Assembly: GCA_044351685.1 (NCBI GenBank)
Contig: JBILFK010000091.1
Location: forward strand, 1 to 6,519
DNA: 6,519 nucleotides
Reading direction: 5' to 3'
Origin: JALHRI01 sp044351685
GTDB lineage: Bacteria > Pseudomonadota > Alphaproteobacteria > Rickettsiales > UBA3002
In this document: positions 1 through 6,470 of the stretch, in pieces
How positions within the stretch are numbered: position 1 is the first letter of the stretch
How the letters are laid out: each line of letters opens with the position of its first letter
Made by a program: the position numbers and the translations under genes
The notes under the pieces: model-generated
The model's input: the letters and a program-made list of their open reading frames with translations, nothing else
What the model was told of the DNA's origin: nothing
The model's database searches: none

Positions 1-404
1 CCAGCCATATTATTGTGACCTTTGGGGTTGCCGCGCTGGTGTTCAGTGCCGTAACAATCGTCGGGCTCATCAATCAGGGTCCGATTAAGTTTTTCGCGCA
101 TTTCATCCCGGAAGGCTTACCGCTGTGGATAGCGCCTATCGTGTTTGTTATTGAACTTATCTCGTTCCTTTCGCGCCCTATCAGCCTTTCCATTCGTTTG
201 GCCGCCAACATGATGGCAGGCCACACCCTGCTGAAGGTGATTGCTGGCTTTGTGATTCCGCTGGGTATTTTTGGTCTGGCGCCAGTGGCATTTTTAGTGC
301 TACTCACTGGCTTTGAAATTTTTATTGCGATTCTGCAGGCGTATATTTTTACGTTACTTACTTGCATTTATCTGAGCGAGTCGGTAGCGGATGCGCATCA
401 CTGA
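1..404 (+). CDS. atpB: F0F1 ATP synthase subunit a, C-terminal part (5'-truncated by window edge)
   Basis: Subunit a forms the two proton half-channels of the membrane F0 sector against the c-ring. The first complete codon is at 3 and the gene begins upstream of the window; about 133 residues are visible. The entry sequence SHIIVTF and the block SLSIRLAANMMAGH are hallmarks of the family. The Arg codon at 195-197 in that block is the essential arginine that faces the c-ring carboxylate (Arg210 of E. coli). The remaining sequence is strongly hydrophobic with several membrane helices and ends in the typical LLTCIYLSE stretch before TGA at 402-404. Subunit c follows after 44 bases, as expected for an alphaproteobacterial atp(I)BE-b'-b operon. 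The internal GTG at 15 is not a start, because the conserved sequence continues upstream of it. Confidence 0.97.
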   Translation, partial: SHIIVTFGVAALVFSAVTIVGLINQGPIKFFAHFIPEGLPLWIAPIVFVIELISFLSRPISLSIRLAANMMAGHTLLKVIAGFVIPLGIFGLAPVAFLVLLTGFEIFIAILQAYIFTLLTCIYLSESVADAHH

Positions 405-437
405 TTTGCAGTAGAGAACGTTTAATTGTGTAACTTT

Positions 438-442
438 GGGAG
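438..442 (+). promoter_or_regulatory. Ribosome binding site of atpE
   Basis: GGGAG lies six bases before the ATG at 449. It is a clear Shine-Dalgarno sequence. Subunit c is needed in many more copies than the other F0 subunits, and the neighbouring b' gene lacks a comparable site. Confidence 0.7.
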
Positions 443-448
443 TGTGTT

Positions 449-664
449 ATGGAAGAACTGAAATTTATTGGTATGGGTTTGGTTGCCCTCGGTATGCTGG
501 GTGCAGCGATCGGCGTAGGCCTCATTTTTAACGGCGCAACGCAAGCAATCGCCCGTAACCCATCGGCAGAAAAACAAATTCGCGGCGCCGCCATTCTTGG
601 TGCGGTATTCGCAGAATTCATGGGTCTGCTCTCGTTCGTTCTCGGCGTGATGATCAATAGCTAG
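449..664 (+). CDS. atpE: F0F1 ATP synthase subunit c
   Basis: The 71-residue proteolipid forms the rotating c-ring of F0. Two membrane helices are visible (about residues 6-31 and 45-69), joined by the polar loop R36-N37-P38 that contacts the F1 stalk. Helix 1 has the glycine packing motif in reduced form (G18, G22, G24). Helix 2 holds the ion-carrying carboxylate, Glu56, in FAEFMGLLSF. The residues after Glu56 are Phe-Met rather than the Ser-Thr of sodium-binding rings, which suggests proton coupling (inference). Length is slightly short but normal for the family. The ATG is preceded by a good ribosome binding site, and the TAG stop is two bases from the next gene. Confidence 0.97.
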   Translation: MEELKFIGMGLVALGMLGAAIGVGLIFNGATQAIARNPSAEKQIRGAAILGAVFAEFMGLLSFVLGVMINS

Positions 665-666
665 TC

Positions 667-1194
667 ATGCGTTGCGCTCTTGCCATTTCTGCCCTGCTGC
701 TCAGCGCCCAACCGGCGTTGGCAGCGGGCATTCCGCAGCTTGACCCCACATGGTACGCCTCACAGCTTTTTTGGCTTACGCTGTGCTTTGTGGCCATGCT
801 GGTATTGGTAAAGGCATTTGTGGTGCCCACCGTGGGTGGTGTACTTGCCACGCGTGCCGAGGCGATCGCCACCGCCATGCAGGAAGCCGAAACTTTCCGC
901 AATAAAGCAGAAACTGCCAGCACTGGTATGGATGAAGCCACGCGCAATGCGCGTGCCACCACCGCGCAGTTGATTCAATCCGCCAAAGATGAATCGGCCG
1001 CTCGCGCTGCAAATGCCGGTGCCACGCTGGATAGCGAACTGAAACAAAAACTGGATAATGCCGAAGTTGCAATTACTGCAGCCAAAAACAAAGCCACGCA
1101 GGAACTTGGCCAGCATGCCGCTGAAGTGGCGCAGGCACTGGTGACCAAACTGGTAGATGCCAAAGCCGCGCAAAACCTGAAAGCTGCAAGCTAG
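667..1194 (+). CDS. atpG: F0F1 ATP synthase subunit b' (second b-type stator subunit)
   Basis: This 175-residue protein pairs with subunit b to form the heterodimeric peripheral stalk that holds F1 against rotation. GIPQLDPTWYASQLFWL at residues 21-37 is the b' signature, leading into the single membrane helix (about 33-53). A long charged, Ala/Glu/Lys/Gln-rich coiled coil fills the rest. Residues 1-20 look like a signal peptide (hydrophobic core ending in PALAA), so the mature protein may start near residue 20; N-terminal extensions are common in alphaproteobacterial b'. The start lies two bases after the atpE stop and has no recognisable Shine-Dalgarno, so translation is probably coupled to atpE. 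The symbol follows alphaproteobacterial usage (also atpF' or atpF2) and is not the F1 gamma gene. Confidence 0.93.
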   Translation: MRCALAISALLLSAQPALAAGIPQLDPTWYASQLFWLTLCFVAMLVLVKAFVVPTVGGVLATRAEAIATAMQEAETFRNKAETASTGMDEATRNARATTAQLIQSAKDESAARAANAGATLDSELKQKLDNAEVAITAAKNKATQELGQHAAEVAQALVTKLVDAKAAQNLKAAS

Positions 1195-1197
1195 GAG
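1193..1197 (+). promoter_or_regulatory. Ribosome binding site of atpF
   Basis: AGGAG overlaps the b' stop codon and lies seven bases before the ATG at 1205. It fixes the start of subunit b. Confidence 0.7.
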
Positions 1198-1204
1198 ACT
1201 TCCC

Positions 1205-1702
1205 ATGCACAACGAAGCCTGGTTCCACGACCCCAAATATTCCATAGCGCTTGCCTTCGTGATTTTTATTGGCGTGTTCGTGCGTTATGTGTTGCCCCAT
1301 GTATTGCGCGCACTCGATGCTCGCAGCGATGCCATCCGTGCACAACTTGAACAGGCAGAAAACTTGCGTAAAGAAGCCGAAGCATTACTGGCGCAATATC
1401 AGCAGCGCTATAACGCGATTTTGGCCGAAGCCGAAGCCATGGTGACAGCCACTAAAGAAGATGTGCGCCTAATGAAAGAGCGCGCCGAAACCGAATTGAA
1501 CGCCACCATCGAGCGTCGCCGTGCGCAAGCCGAAGAAAGCATTGCGCAAATGGAAACCAAAGCACGCCGCGAAATTATGGAAAGCATGGTCGATATTGCT
1601 TCGGCTAATGCACGTCAGCTGATGGTGCAGCAGCTGGATACCATGAAAGAAGACCCAACCGTCGCGCAGGTGATTTCGCAGATTCAGCGCAATCTGCACT
1701 AA
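1205..1702 (+). CDS. atpF: F0F1 ATP synthase subunit b
   Basis: The 165-residue stator subunit is anchored by one N-terminal membrane helix (about residues 13-30, after WFHDPKYS). A long, highly charged heptad-like helix follows (about 35-150) that dimerises with b' and reaches up to F1. The sequence RALDARSDAIRAQLEQAE right after the membrane segment is typical of the family. There is no cleavable signal, unlike its b' partner. AGGAG directly before the ATG supports the start. In many alphaproteobacteria the F0 operon ends here or is followed by unrelated genes; here an outer-membrane protein gene follows after 18 bases with no terminator between. Confidence 0.95.
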   Translation: MHNEAWFHDPKYSIALAFVIFIGVFVRYVLPHVLRALDARSDAIRAQLEQAENLRKEAEALLAQYQQRYNAILAEAEAMVTATKEDVRLMKERAETELNATIERRRAQAEESIAQMETKARREIMESMVDIASANARQLMVQQLDTMKEDPTVAQVISQIQRNLH

Positions 1703-1720
1703 GCGATTTGTGGGGGTTTT

Positions 1721-2518
1721 GTGCTTCGCCCCTTCCTGTTTTTCCTGATAAGTTTTGTTGTTACCTCTGCGGCACGTGCAGGTGCGTGGTTACAAAATAC
1801 CGGTGAAGGCATGGCCATTGTTAGCGGCACATATTTCACCTCCGATAGTTTTTTTGATGAAGCTGGAAACAGCCAACCGCAAGATAGATTCCGTAAGCAT
1901 GAAATGCAGGCATACGGGGAATTCGGCGCCACGAAGGATTGGACAGTTGGTGCCAATCTGTTTCTCAACCGCGTCGCGCAATCGGGCGAACAGAATATCG
2001 GTATCGCCGATTCCGAATTTTTTGCGCGCAGGCAGCTTTACCGCACCGATGATATGGTTATCTCGACACAACCGCTTATCAAGCTACCAAGCCTTTACCG
2101 CGAGAGCAATCCACCGCTTGGCGGCAGCCGCAGCGCGGATGGTGAGCTTAGTGTGCTTGCAGGCTTTGCGATGCCAGTAATGTCATCGCACGATTATCTG
2201 GATACGCGCGTAGCATATCGCGCGCGCAGCAAAGGCCTAAGCAGCCAATTTCGCGGCGATATTGCACTTGGCATGTATCTCAGGCCCGATATTTTGCTGG
2301 TGCCTGCCATTCGCAGCATCACCAGCATTCACCCCGATGAAACCAACGCGTTTCGTGAAGATGGCGAACAGGATTACGATCTACTCAAAACCGAAATCGC
2401 CCTGCACTATCAAGTCAGTGAAACCGATTGGCTGCAGCTTACCGCATTTCAGCACAGCGCCGGTGCGCTGGCAGGTGCGGGCGTTGGCGTGAGTATTGGG
2501 TTGGGGCGCAAATTCTGA
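1721..2518 (+). CDS. Predicted outer-membrane beta-barrel protein, function unknown
   Basis: The 265-residue protein starts at GTG with GGGGG at 1712-1716 four bases upstream. Residues 1-20 form a clear signal peptide (hydrophobic core FLFFLISFVV, cleavage after SAARA), giving a mature N-terminus GAWLQNTGEG. The mature chain lacks membrane helices and shows alternating polar/hydrophobic strands with many aromatic residues. It ends in Phe (GLGRKF), as outer-membrane barrels recognised by the Bam machinery usually do. I do not recognise a named family; a general outer-membrane transporter-like barrel is the best description. The stop overlaps the ATG of the downstream glycosyltransferase (TGATG), so the two are almost certainly co-translated. 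A role in export or anchoring of the product of that enzyme is inference from context only. Confidence 0.85.
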   Translation: MLRPFLFFLISFVVTSAARAGAWLQNTGEGMAIVSGTYFTSDSFFDEAGNSQPQDRFRKHEMQAYGEFGATKDWTVGANLFLNRVAQSGEQNIGIADSEFFARRQLYRTDDMVISTQPLIKLPSLYRESNPPLGGSRSADGELSVLAGFAMPVMSSHDYLDTRVAYRARSKGLSSQFRGDIALGMYLRPDILLVPAIRSITSIHPDETNAFREDGEQDYDLLKTEIALHYQVSETDWLQLTAFQHSAGALAGAGVGVSIGLGRKF

Positions 2519-4332
2519 TGCCAGCACTCGGCGACATTCTGGTGAAAAATCACGCGGTGCGCGATGCGCATATTGCACAGGCTTTAGCATTGCAAACACG
2601 CTTTGGCGGACGCATAGGCACCTTACTGATGCATTATCACGGGCTTACACCCAAGCAGCTTGCCGAAGCACTGTCCGAACAGCACGGTTTGCCAATCGTA
2701 TGGCTGAATGCATCACCCCCCGATAGCACGCTATTTCTACAAGGTGATATTGCACACTACCACCACTGGCACATGCTGCCCTGGCGAAAGGCGCATGGCG
2801 TATTACAATTGGCAACCAGCCACCCTTCACCCGAATTGGCGGCGTGGGCCACCGCGCATTATGGCTGCGAAATTGCTTTATGTGTTACCTCTGCGCGCGA
2901 TATCCATAGCAACATCCTGCAGCTTGCAAAACCCCGTTTTATGCGGCTTGCGCGGCTGCGCTTGCGAAGAATGCACCCGAGTTTAAGCGCTGCAAAAACC
3001 TTGCTGCCACATCAGGCGCGCGGGCTATTATTCGTTATAAGCGCGTGTATTGTCGCCATGCTGCTAGTGCCCACGCAAGCACTGCTGATTGCTCTGTGGC
3101 TTAGCAACGGCTTTTACCTTGCTACGCTATGTTTTAAGCTACTTTTATTTCGCGAATGGCGGCGCATTAGCCCGCATTACTATACCCCTGCAACCGCAGC
3201 CGAGGCCGAATTACCCACCTACTCCATTCTGGTGCCGCTGTATAAAGAACCCGAACCAGTTGTGCGCGGCTTGCTGGGGGCGCTCACAGCACTCGATTAC
3301 CCCGCGCATAAAAAAGAAGTGTTTTTGTTGTGCGAAGCCGATGATGTGGCCACGATCGCGGCCATTAAATCGGCAAACCCTCCGGAGTTTTGCCGCATAT
3401 TACCCGTGCCGCAACACACACCGCGCACCAAACCCAAAGCCTGCAACTATGCCCTGCCATTACTGAGCGGTGAGTTCGTGGTGATTTTTGATGCCGAAGA
3501 TAGGCCCGAACCCGCGCAGCTGAAAAAGGCCGTCGCCGCCTTTCGGGCGCGCAGCGATATTAGCTGCCTGCAAGCCCCCCTCAATTATTATAATCGCGAC
3601 GAAACCATGCTGAGCAAACTGTTCGCGATTGAATATAGCGCACTGTTCCGGCTGCAACTTCCAGCGCTCGAACGGCTTGGCATCCCCATACCGCTCGGCG
3701 GCACCAGCAATCATATTCGTAGGCAAGCGCTCATGGATGTTGGCGGCTGGGATGCGTTTAATGTCACCGAAGATGCCGATTTGGGCATACGCCTCAGCTA
3801 TTTTGGCCACAACACCGCCATGCTGGATTCAATTACGCTCGAAGAATCGCCCATTAGCCTGAAAGCATGGCTGCATCAGCGCAGCCGCTGGATAAAGGGC
3901 TATATTCAAACCTGGCTGGTATTCACCCGCAACCCACGTGAATTGCGCGCCCGCTTAGGGTTGGGTGGCTATTATGGTTTTCAGTTTTTTGTGGGTGCCC
4001 CTGCCCTTACCTTTATATTGGCGCCGTTTTTTTGGCTGGGGTGCGTGGCCGCGATGGGCGGGCTATGGCATATTCCGCTTTCTGGCCCGCTTTTATTGGC
4101 CTGCACCGCTTCCATGCTGTGCGGGGCGCTAAGCCACTGGCTGTATGCGCAGGCCGCCGTATCGCAGGAAGGCTGGGGCAACATGCGCCTCGCCGTTGCT
4201 ATCTATCCGTTTTATTGGCTTCTGCACTCGGTGGCCAGCTTTATAGCCCTATGGCAACTTATCACCCGCCCGCATTACTGGGCAAAAACCACCCATGGGG
4301 TAAGTAAAAAGATTTCCAGCAACGGTTCCTAA
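2518..4332 (+). CDS. Membrane-bound processive-type family 2 glycosyltransferase with N-terminal MshEN/GspE-N-like domain
   Basis: The 604-residue protein probably polymerises a sugar from a nucleotide-sugar donor at the inner membrane. Residues 1-150 resemble the N-terminal domain of type II secretion/MshE ATPases, including two 24-residue motifs (3-26 and 32-55). Two membrane helices follow (about 169-185 and 187-210). The GT2 catalytic domain (about 225-460) holds EADD (273-276), the DxD-type DAED (325-328), GGTSNH (394-399), TED (417-419, with D421) and QRSRW (454-458). This D, DxD, TED, QxxRW set marks cellulose/hyaluronan synthase-like processive enzymes. Three or so further helices (about 486-580) end in RPHYWAKTTHG, a usual tail of these transferases. 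The start at 2518 is chosen because it overlaps the previous stop and opens the conserved domain; the frame stays open upstream to 2428, but that part overlaps the barrel gene. Donor and product cannot be told from sequence. Confidence 0.93.
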   Translation: MPALGDILVKNHAVRDAHIAQALALQTRFGGRIGTLLMHYHGLTPKQLAEALSEQHGLPIVWLNASPPDSTLFLQGDIAHYHHWHMLPWRKAHGVLQLATSHPSPELAAWATAHYGCEIALCVTSARDIHSNILQLAKPRFMRLARLRLRRMHPSLSAAKTLLPHQARGLLFVISACIVAMLLVPTQALLIALWLSNGFYLATLCFKLLLFREWRRISPHYYTPATAAEAELPTYSILVPLYKEPEPVVRGLLGALTALDYPAHKKEVFLLCEADDVATIAAIKSANPPEFCRILPVPQHTPRTKPKACNYALPLLSGEFVVIFDAEDRPEPAQLKKAVAAFRARSDISCLQAPLNYYNRDETMLSKLFAIEYSALFRLQLPALERLGIPIPLGGTSNHIRRQALMDVGGWDAFNVTEDADLGIRLSYFGHNTAMLDSITLEESPISLKAWLHQRSRWIKGYIQTWLVFTRNPRELRARLGLGGYYGFQFFVGAPALTFILAPFFWLGCVAAMGGLWHIPLSGPLLLACTASMLCGALSHWLYAQAAVSQEGWGNMRLAVAIYPFYWLLHSVASFIALWQLITRPHYWAKTTHGVSKKISSNGS

Positions 4333-4366
4333 CCTCGAATAACCGATTTATGCCTCCGCTTTGGCC

Positions 4367-4395
4367 TTGACAGCACCCGGCATCAGCGCTAGAAA
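4367..4395 (+). promoter_or_regulatory. Predicted sigma-70-type promoter for rpmJ
   Basis: TTGACA at 4367-4372 is a perfect -35 hexamer, followed after 17 bases by TAGAAA at 4390-4395 (four of six matches to TATAAT). Transcription would start near 4402, about 24 bases before the rpmJ start codon. The element sits in the gap after the glycosyltransferase, so rpmJ probably has its own transcript. Confidence 0.6.
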
Positions 4396-4414
4396 GCCGC
4401 CTCTTTGAATACTT

Positions 4415-4420
4415 GGGAGA
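4415..4420 (+). promoter_or_regulatory. Ribosome binding site of rpmJ
   Basis: GGGAGA ends five bases before the ATG at 4426. It selects this start over the in-frame ATG three codons further on. Confidence 0.65.
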
Positions 4421-4425
4421 TGACC

Positions 4426-4551
4426 ATGAAAGTAATGAGCTCACTGAAATCCGCGAAAAAGCGTGATAAAAATTGCCGCGTTGTGCGCCGCAAGGGCCGT
4501 ATCTATGTCATCAATAAGCAAAACCCACGCATGAAAGCCCGCCAAGGCTAA
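4426..4551 (+). CDS. rpmJ: 50S ribosomal protein L36, zinc-independent form
   Basis: This 41-residue basic protein is a component of the large ribosomal subunit. The core RVVRRKGRIYVIN (residues 18-30) and the tail KARQG are diagnostic for L36. Compared with the 37- to 38-residue zinc-ribbon form, only one of the four metal ligands remains (C17); the others are replaced, including Asn at position 30. It therefore belongs to the longer form with few zinc ligands that is common in alphaproteobacteria. It is preceded by its own promoter-like sequence and a good ribosome binding site. No other ribosomal gene adjoins it, and rpmJ of this type is often isolated from the ribosomal operons. Confidence 0.96.
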   Translation: MKVMSSLKSAKKRDKNCRVVRRKGRIYVINKQNPRMKARQG

Positions 4552-4570
4552 TTCCATAAAAGTTTAAATA

Positions 4571-4589
4571 CGTTAGCAATTTGTTAACG
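4571..4589 (+). promoter_or_regulatory. Possible CtrA-type binding site upstream of the LysM-like gene
   Basis: TTAG (4573-4576), seven bases, then TTAAC (4584-4588) matches the alphaproteobacterial CtrA consensus TTAA-N7-TTAAC except for one base. It sits about 46 bases before the start codon at 4635, a plausible place for a response-regulator site. The same stretch is also a 5-bp inverted repeat (CGTTA/TAACG, loop of nine). No clear -35/-10 pair is visible beside it. A chance match in this AT-rich gap is possible. Confidence 0.3.
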
Positions 4590-4634
4590 AATGCTGTGGC
4601 ATACTCCGAGTAGAAAATACTTGCGGGGATATTT

Positions 4635-6044
4635 ATGGCAACGGCATACAGAGTAAAATCCAATGATCGCCTTTCAGGCATTGTAAGTTCACAAATGGGC
4701 GAGCAAATCGCTCTGCTAACCGCTGCACCGCATAATTTAACGCGTGAACAGGCTATTGCCGCACTTACTGTGATCGTTGCCGCACAAAATGACCGCCCAA
4801 ACATTAATAGCATCGTCGAAGGGCGCCTCATTCAACTACCAACAGCGGCAGAGTTGACCGCAATGCCTGGCCTTGCGGCAACGCTTGATACACTCGATAA
4901 CACTATTACGCCCGGTGGCACATTACGTGATGCCGTTGGCAGAGCTGCAGGCATTACAGGCTTAGCGGGTATCAAAGCATCACTTGCAACCGCACCAGCA
5001 CCCGTGGCGCCAGCAACGCCAGATGCCGCAAAATCTGCCGATGTCATGACGAATGGCGTGGAATATGCCATTGCCATTCGCGAATACACCGCCATGGCGA
5101 ATCGTTTACCAGAAGGCCAACGCGCTGGTGCACTCGCACTCATCGATGGCACGCGCAATGCTGAAGCGCTCACTTCCCTCAACCCATTACCCGCAGGTGT
5201 AACGCCTGCAATCCGCGATGTAGCGGTGCGTGTAGCCAACGAACGCGGCGCCTATGTTGCCGCACTCGATGCCAGCACTGCCCCTGCCGAGATTGATGCA
5301 GCGCAAGCAGCACAAATCGCCGACAGAACACGCACTGCAGCCATTGCAAGCGTTGGAAGCGGCACAAGCGTTGGCACATTGACTCCAGAGAATCTACGCC
5401 GCGGTATCGCTGGAGATATAAACGCCATCATGCCTACCAGTCCCGGTGGCGTCACCAGCACGATTGGCACAGCGATTAACACCGCTGCAGCCACAGCACC
5501 GAATGAACCTATTAGACGAGCAATCGGCACTACCAACGGCAACTTGGCCACGGTAGCAGCAGCGGCAGAAGCTGAGCGCGTACGTATAGCCGCAGCAAGC
5601 GATGAATATCGCGTGGGGTTAAACATACAAGGTGGCGAAATTAGTTTTCTTCAACTTGCACAGGCAGGTTTAGGCACCAACCATCAGGGTGTGGCGGTTC
5701 CGGCAGGCACACGAACGGAACTTGAACGCCTTAACACGCAAGTTAGGGCGGCACTTGTAGCAGGTGGTATTCCAAGTCCTACCAATGAACAAATTGCCAA
5801 TGCATCCGCACTTATTCTTGCGTTAGAAAATGGTGAGCGTGATGGGAATCATGATATGCGCATACGTCGTGATTTAGTTATTCCAAGCAATGAAGAAATT
5901 ACCCGCGCAACCGGTGTTTATGTGCAGGCAATTGCTGCAACAAGCGATCGTGGAACACGCATCACGGGCGATGAAAAAGATGCTATCGAGGCGCGACTTG
6001 GTACAACGGGTAACCGCCCTTATACACGGGAAGCCGGGCGCTAA
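4635..6044 (+). CDS. Hypothetical Ala-rich protein with LysM-like modules at both ends
   Basis: I do not recognise this 469-residue protein. The N-terminus reads YRVKSNDRLSGI (5-16), and residues 57-69 run to GRLIQLP, resembling the opening and close of a LysM (peptidoglycan/chitin-binding) domain but with a longer middle. A diverged second copy occurs near the C-terminus: YRV at 325-327, NEQIANASALILALEN at 384-399 (compare REQAIAALTVIVAAQN at 37-52), and RRDLVIPSNEEI at 411-422 (compare GRLIQLPTAAEL at 63-74). Between them lies a long Ala/Thr/Arg/Ile-rich, probably helical region with little Lys, Trp or Cys. No signal peptide or membrane helix is seen, which is odd for a LysM protein. GGGGA at 4625-4629 supports the start. 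It is monocistronic after rpmJ and converges on the minus-strand gene with abutting stops. Cell-wall association or export by a signal-independent route is inference. Confidence 0.85.
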   Translation: MATAYRVKSNDRLSGIVSSQMGEQIALLTAAPHNLTREQAIAALTVIVAAQNDRPNINSIVEGRLIQLPTAAELTAMPGLAATLDTLDNTITPGGTLRDAVGRAAGITGLAGIKASLATAPAPVAPATPDAAKSADVMTNGVEYAIAIREYTAMANRLPEGQRAGALALIDGTRNAEALTSLNPLPAGVTPAIRDVAVRVANERGAYVAALDASTAPAEIDAAQAAQIADRTRTAAIASVGSGTSVGTLTPENLRRGIAGDINAIMPTSPGGVTSTIGTAINTAAATAPNEPIRRAIGTTNGNLATVAAAAEAERVRIAAASDEYRVGLNIQGGEISFLQLAQAGLGTNHQGVAVPAGTRTELERLNTQVRAALVAGGIPSPTNEQIANASALILALENGERDGNHDMRIRRDLVIPSNEEITRATGVYVQAIAATSDRGTRITGDEKDAIEARLGTTGNRPYTREAGR

Positions 6045-6425
6045 TCACCGCACAAAAATATGCACTTCATCGAAGCGCAGGCCTTGTTGGTTTTGCACAT
6101 TATAACTAATGCGGCTGGCGGGCACGCCCATTTGGTTTAAGCTATCAATCACCTGTTTAGCGTGCGCGGCAGAGGTTTTTTTCCACTCGCTATCGCGTTT
6201 CGCATCGCCGCTGTTCGGCACAAAACTCACCACTTCAAACATCACGCCCGGCTTCACTTCCACCGCGCGCGAAACTGCCATGTAAAGCTGCCTGTCGTAA
6301 TAAACACTGCGCTGGTTAAAGCGAATCAGCACCAGCGGTTTGTTCGCATCGCCGGAAAATGATTGCGCCTCAGCGCCCAGTGGCACCAAAAACGCCAGTG
6401 TCATGGCAAGAAGCAGCGCCCTCAT
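6045..6425 (-). CDS. Small exported protein with an OmpA-like beta-alpha layout, function unknown
   Basis: The 126-residue protein begins at the ATG at 6425 and ends at the TGA at 6045-6047. Residues 1-20 are a good Sec signal peptide (MRALLLAMTLAFLVPLG, cleavage after AEA), leaving a mature chain of about 106 residues. That chain has the order strand (LVLIRFN), helix (DRQLYMAVSRAVEV), strand (MFEVVSFVP), helix (SAAHAKQVIDSLNQMGV), strand (RISYNVQN) and strand (EVHIFV). The helix followed by GVPASRISY resembles the second half of OmpA-like peptidoglycan-binding domains, but the usual Asp/Arg binding residues are not evident, so this is shape only. The frame is open to a GTG at 6500, but those 25 extra residues come from a repeat-like sequence and would push the signal peptide inside, so the shorter start is preferred. 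No strong ribosome binding site is seen before the ATG. Confidence 0.8.
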   Translation of the reverse strand: MRALLLAMTLAFLVPLGAEAQSFSGDANKPLVLIRFNQRSVYYDRQLYMAVSRAVEVKPGVMFEVVSFVPNSGDAKRDSEWKKTSAAHAKQVIDSLNQMGVPASRISYNVQNQQGLRFDEVHIFVR

Positions 6426-6439
6426 CCACACACGACTAG

Positions 6440-6459
6440 ATTCCAGCGTGCGCTGGAAT
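6440..6459. repeat. REP-like palindrome (perfect 9-bp arms, 2-base centre)
   Basis: ATTCCAGCG (6440-6448) and CGCTGGAAT (6451-6459) are exact reverse complements around TG. The form (CTAGATTCC ... GGAATGA) resembles dispersed palindromic elements seen in many proteobacterial genomes. Read on the minus strand it encodes the peptide SFQRTLESS, which I recall as a frequent artefact of such repeats in annotated proteins. It lies 15 bases before the preferred start at 6425 and could fold in the transcript leader. Membership in a repeat family cannot be proven from one copy. Confidence 0.6.
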
Positions 6460-6470
6460 GATGCTGAATA

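Noticed and set aside
449..664. Sodium-type c subunit
   Set aside because: The residues after Glu56 are Phe-Met, not the Ser-Thr seen in sodium-binding rings.
760..1245. 161-codon open frame on the minus strand
   Set aside because: It is antisense to the clearly identified b' and b genes, and its product is a Cys/His/Gly-rich shadow translation.
1703..1720. Terminator or promoter between atpF and the barrel gene
   Set aside because: The 18 bases hold only a G-run that serves as ribosome binding site, with no inverted repeat.
2428..2517. Upstream extension of the glycosyltransferase frame by 30 codons
   Set aside because: It lies wholly inside the barrel gene, is Arg/Cys-rich and unlike the conserved domain, and the ATG at 2518 makes the usual stop-start overlap.
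4323..4345. Terminator after the glycosyltransferase (CGGTT/AACCG)
   Set aside because: The 5-bp stem spans the stop codon with a 13-base loop and has no T-run.
4571..4589. Intrinsic terminator for rpmJ
   Set aside because: The inverted repeat has only a 5-bp AT-rich stem with a nine-base loop and no T-run after it.
4832..5626. Two long minus-strand open frames opposite the Ala-rich gene
   Set aside because: Their Ala/Val/Ser-rich products mirror the codon bias of the plus-strand gene; the plus frame has a ribosome binding site, a full-length open frame and internal homology.
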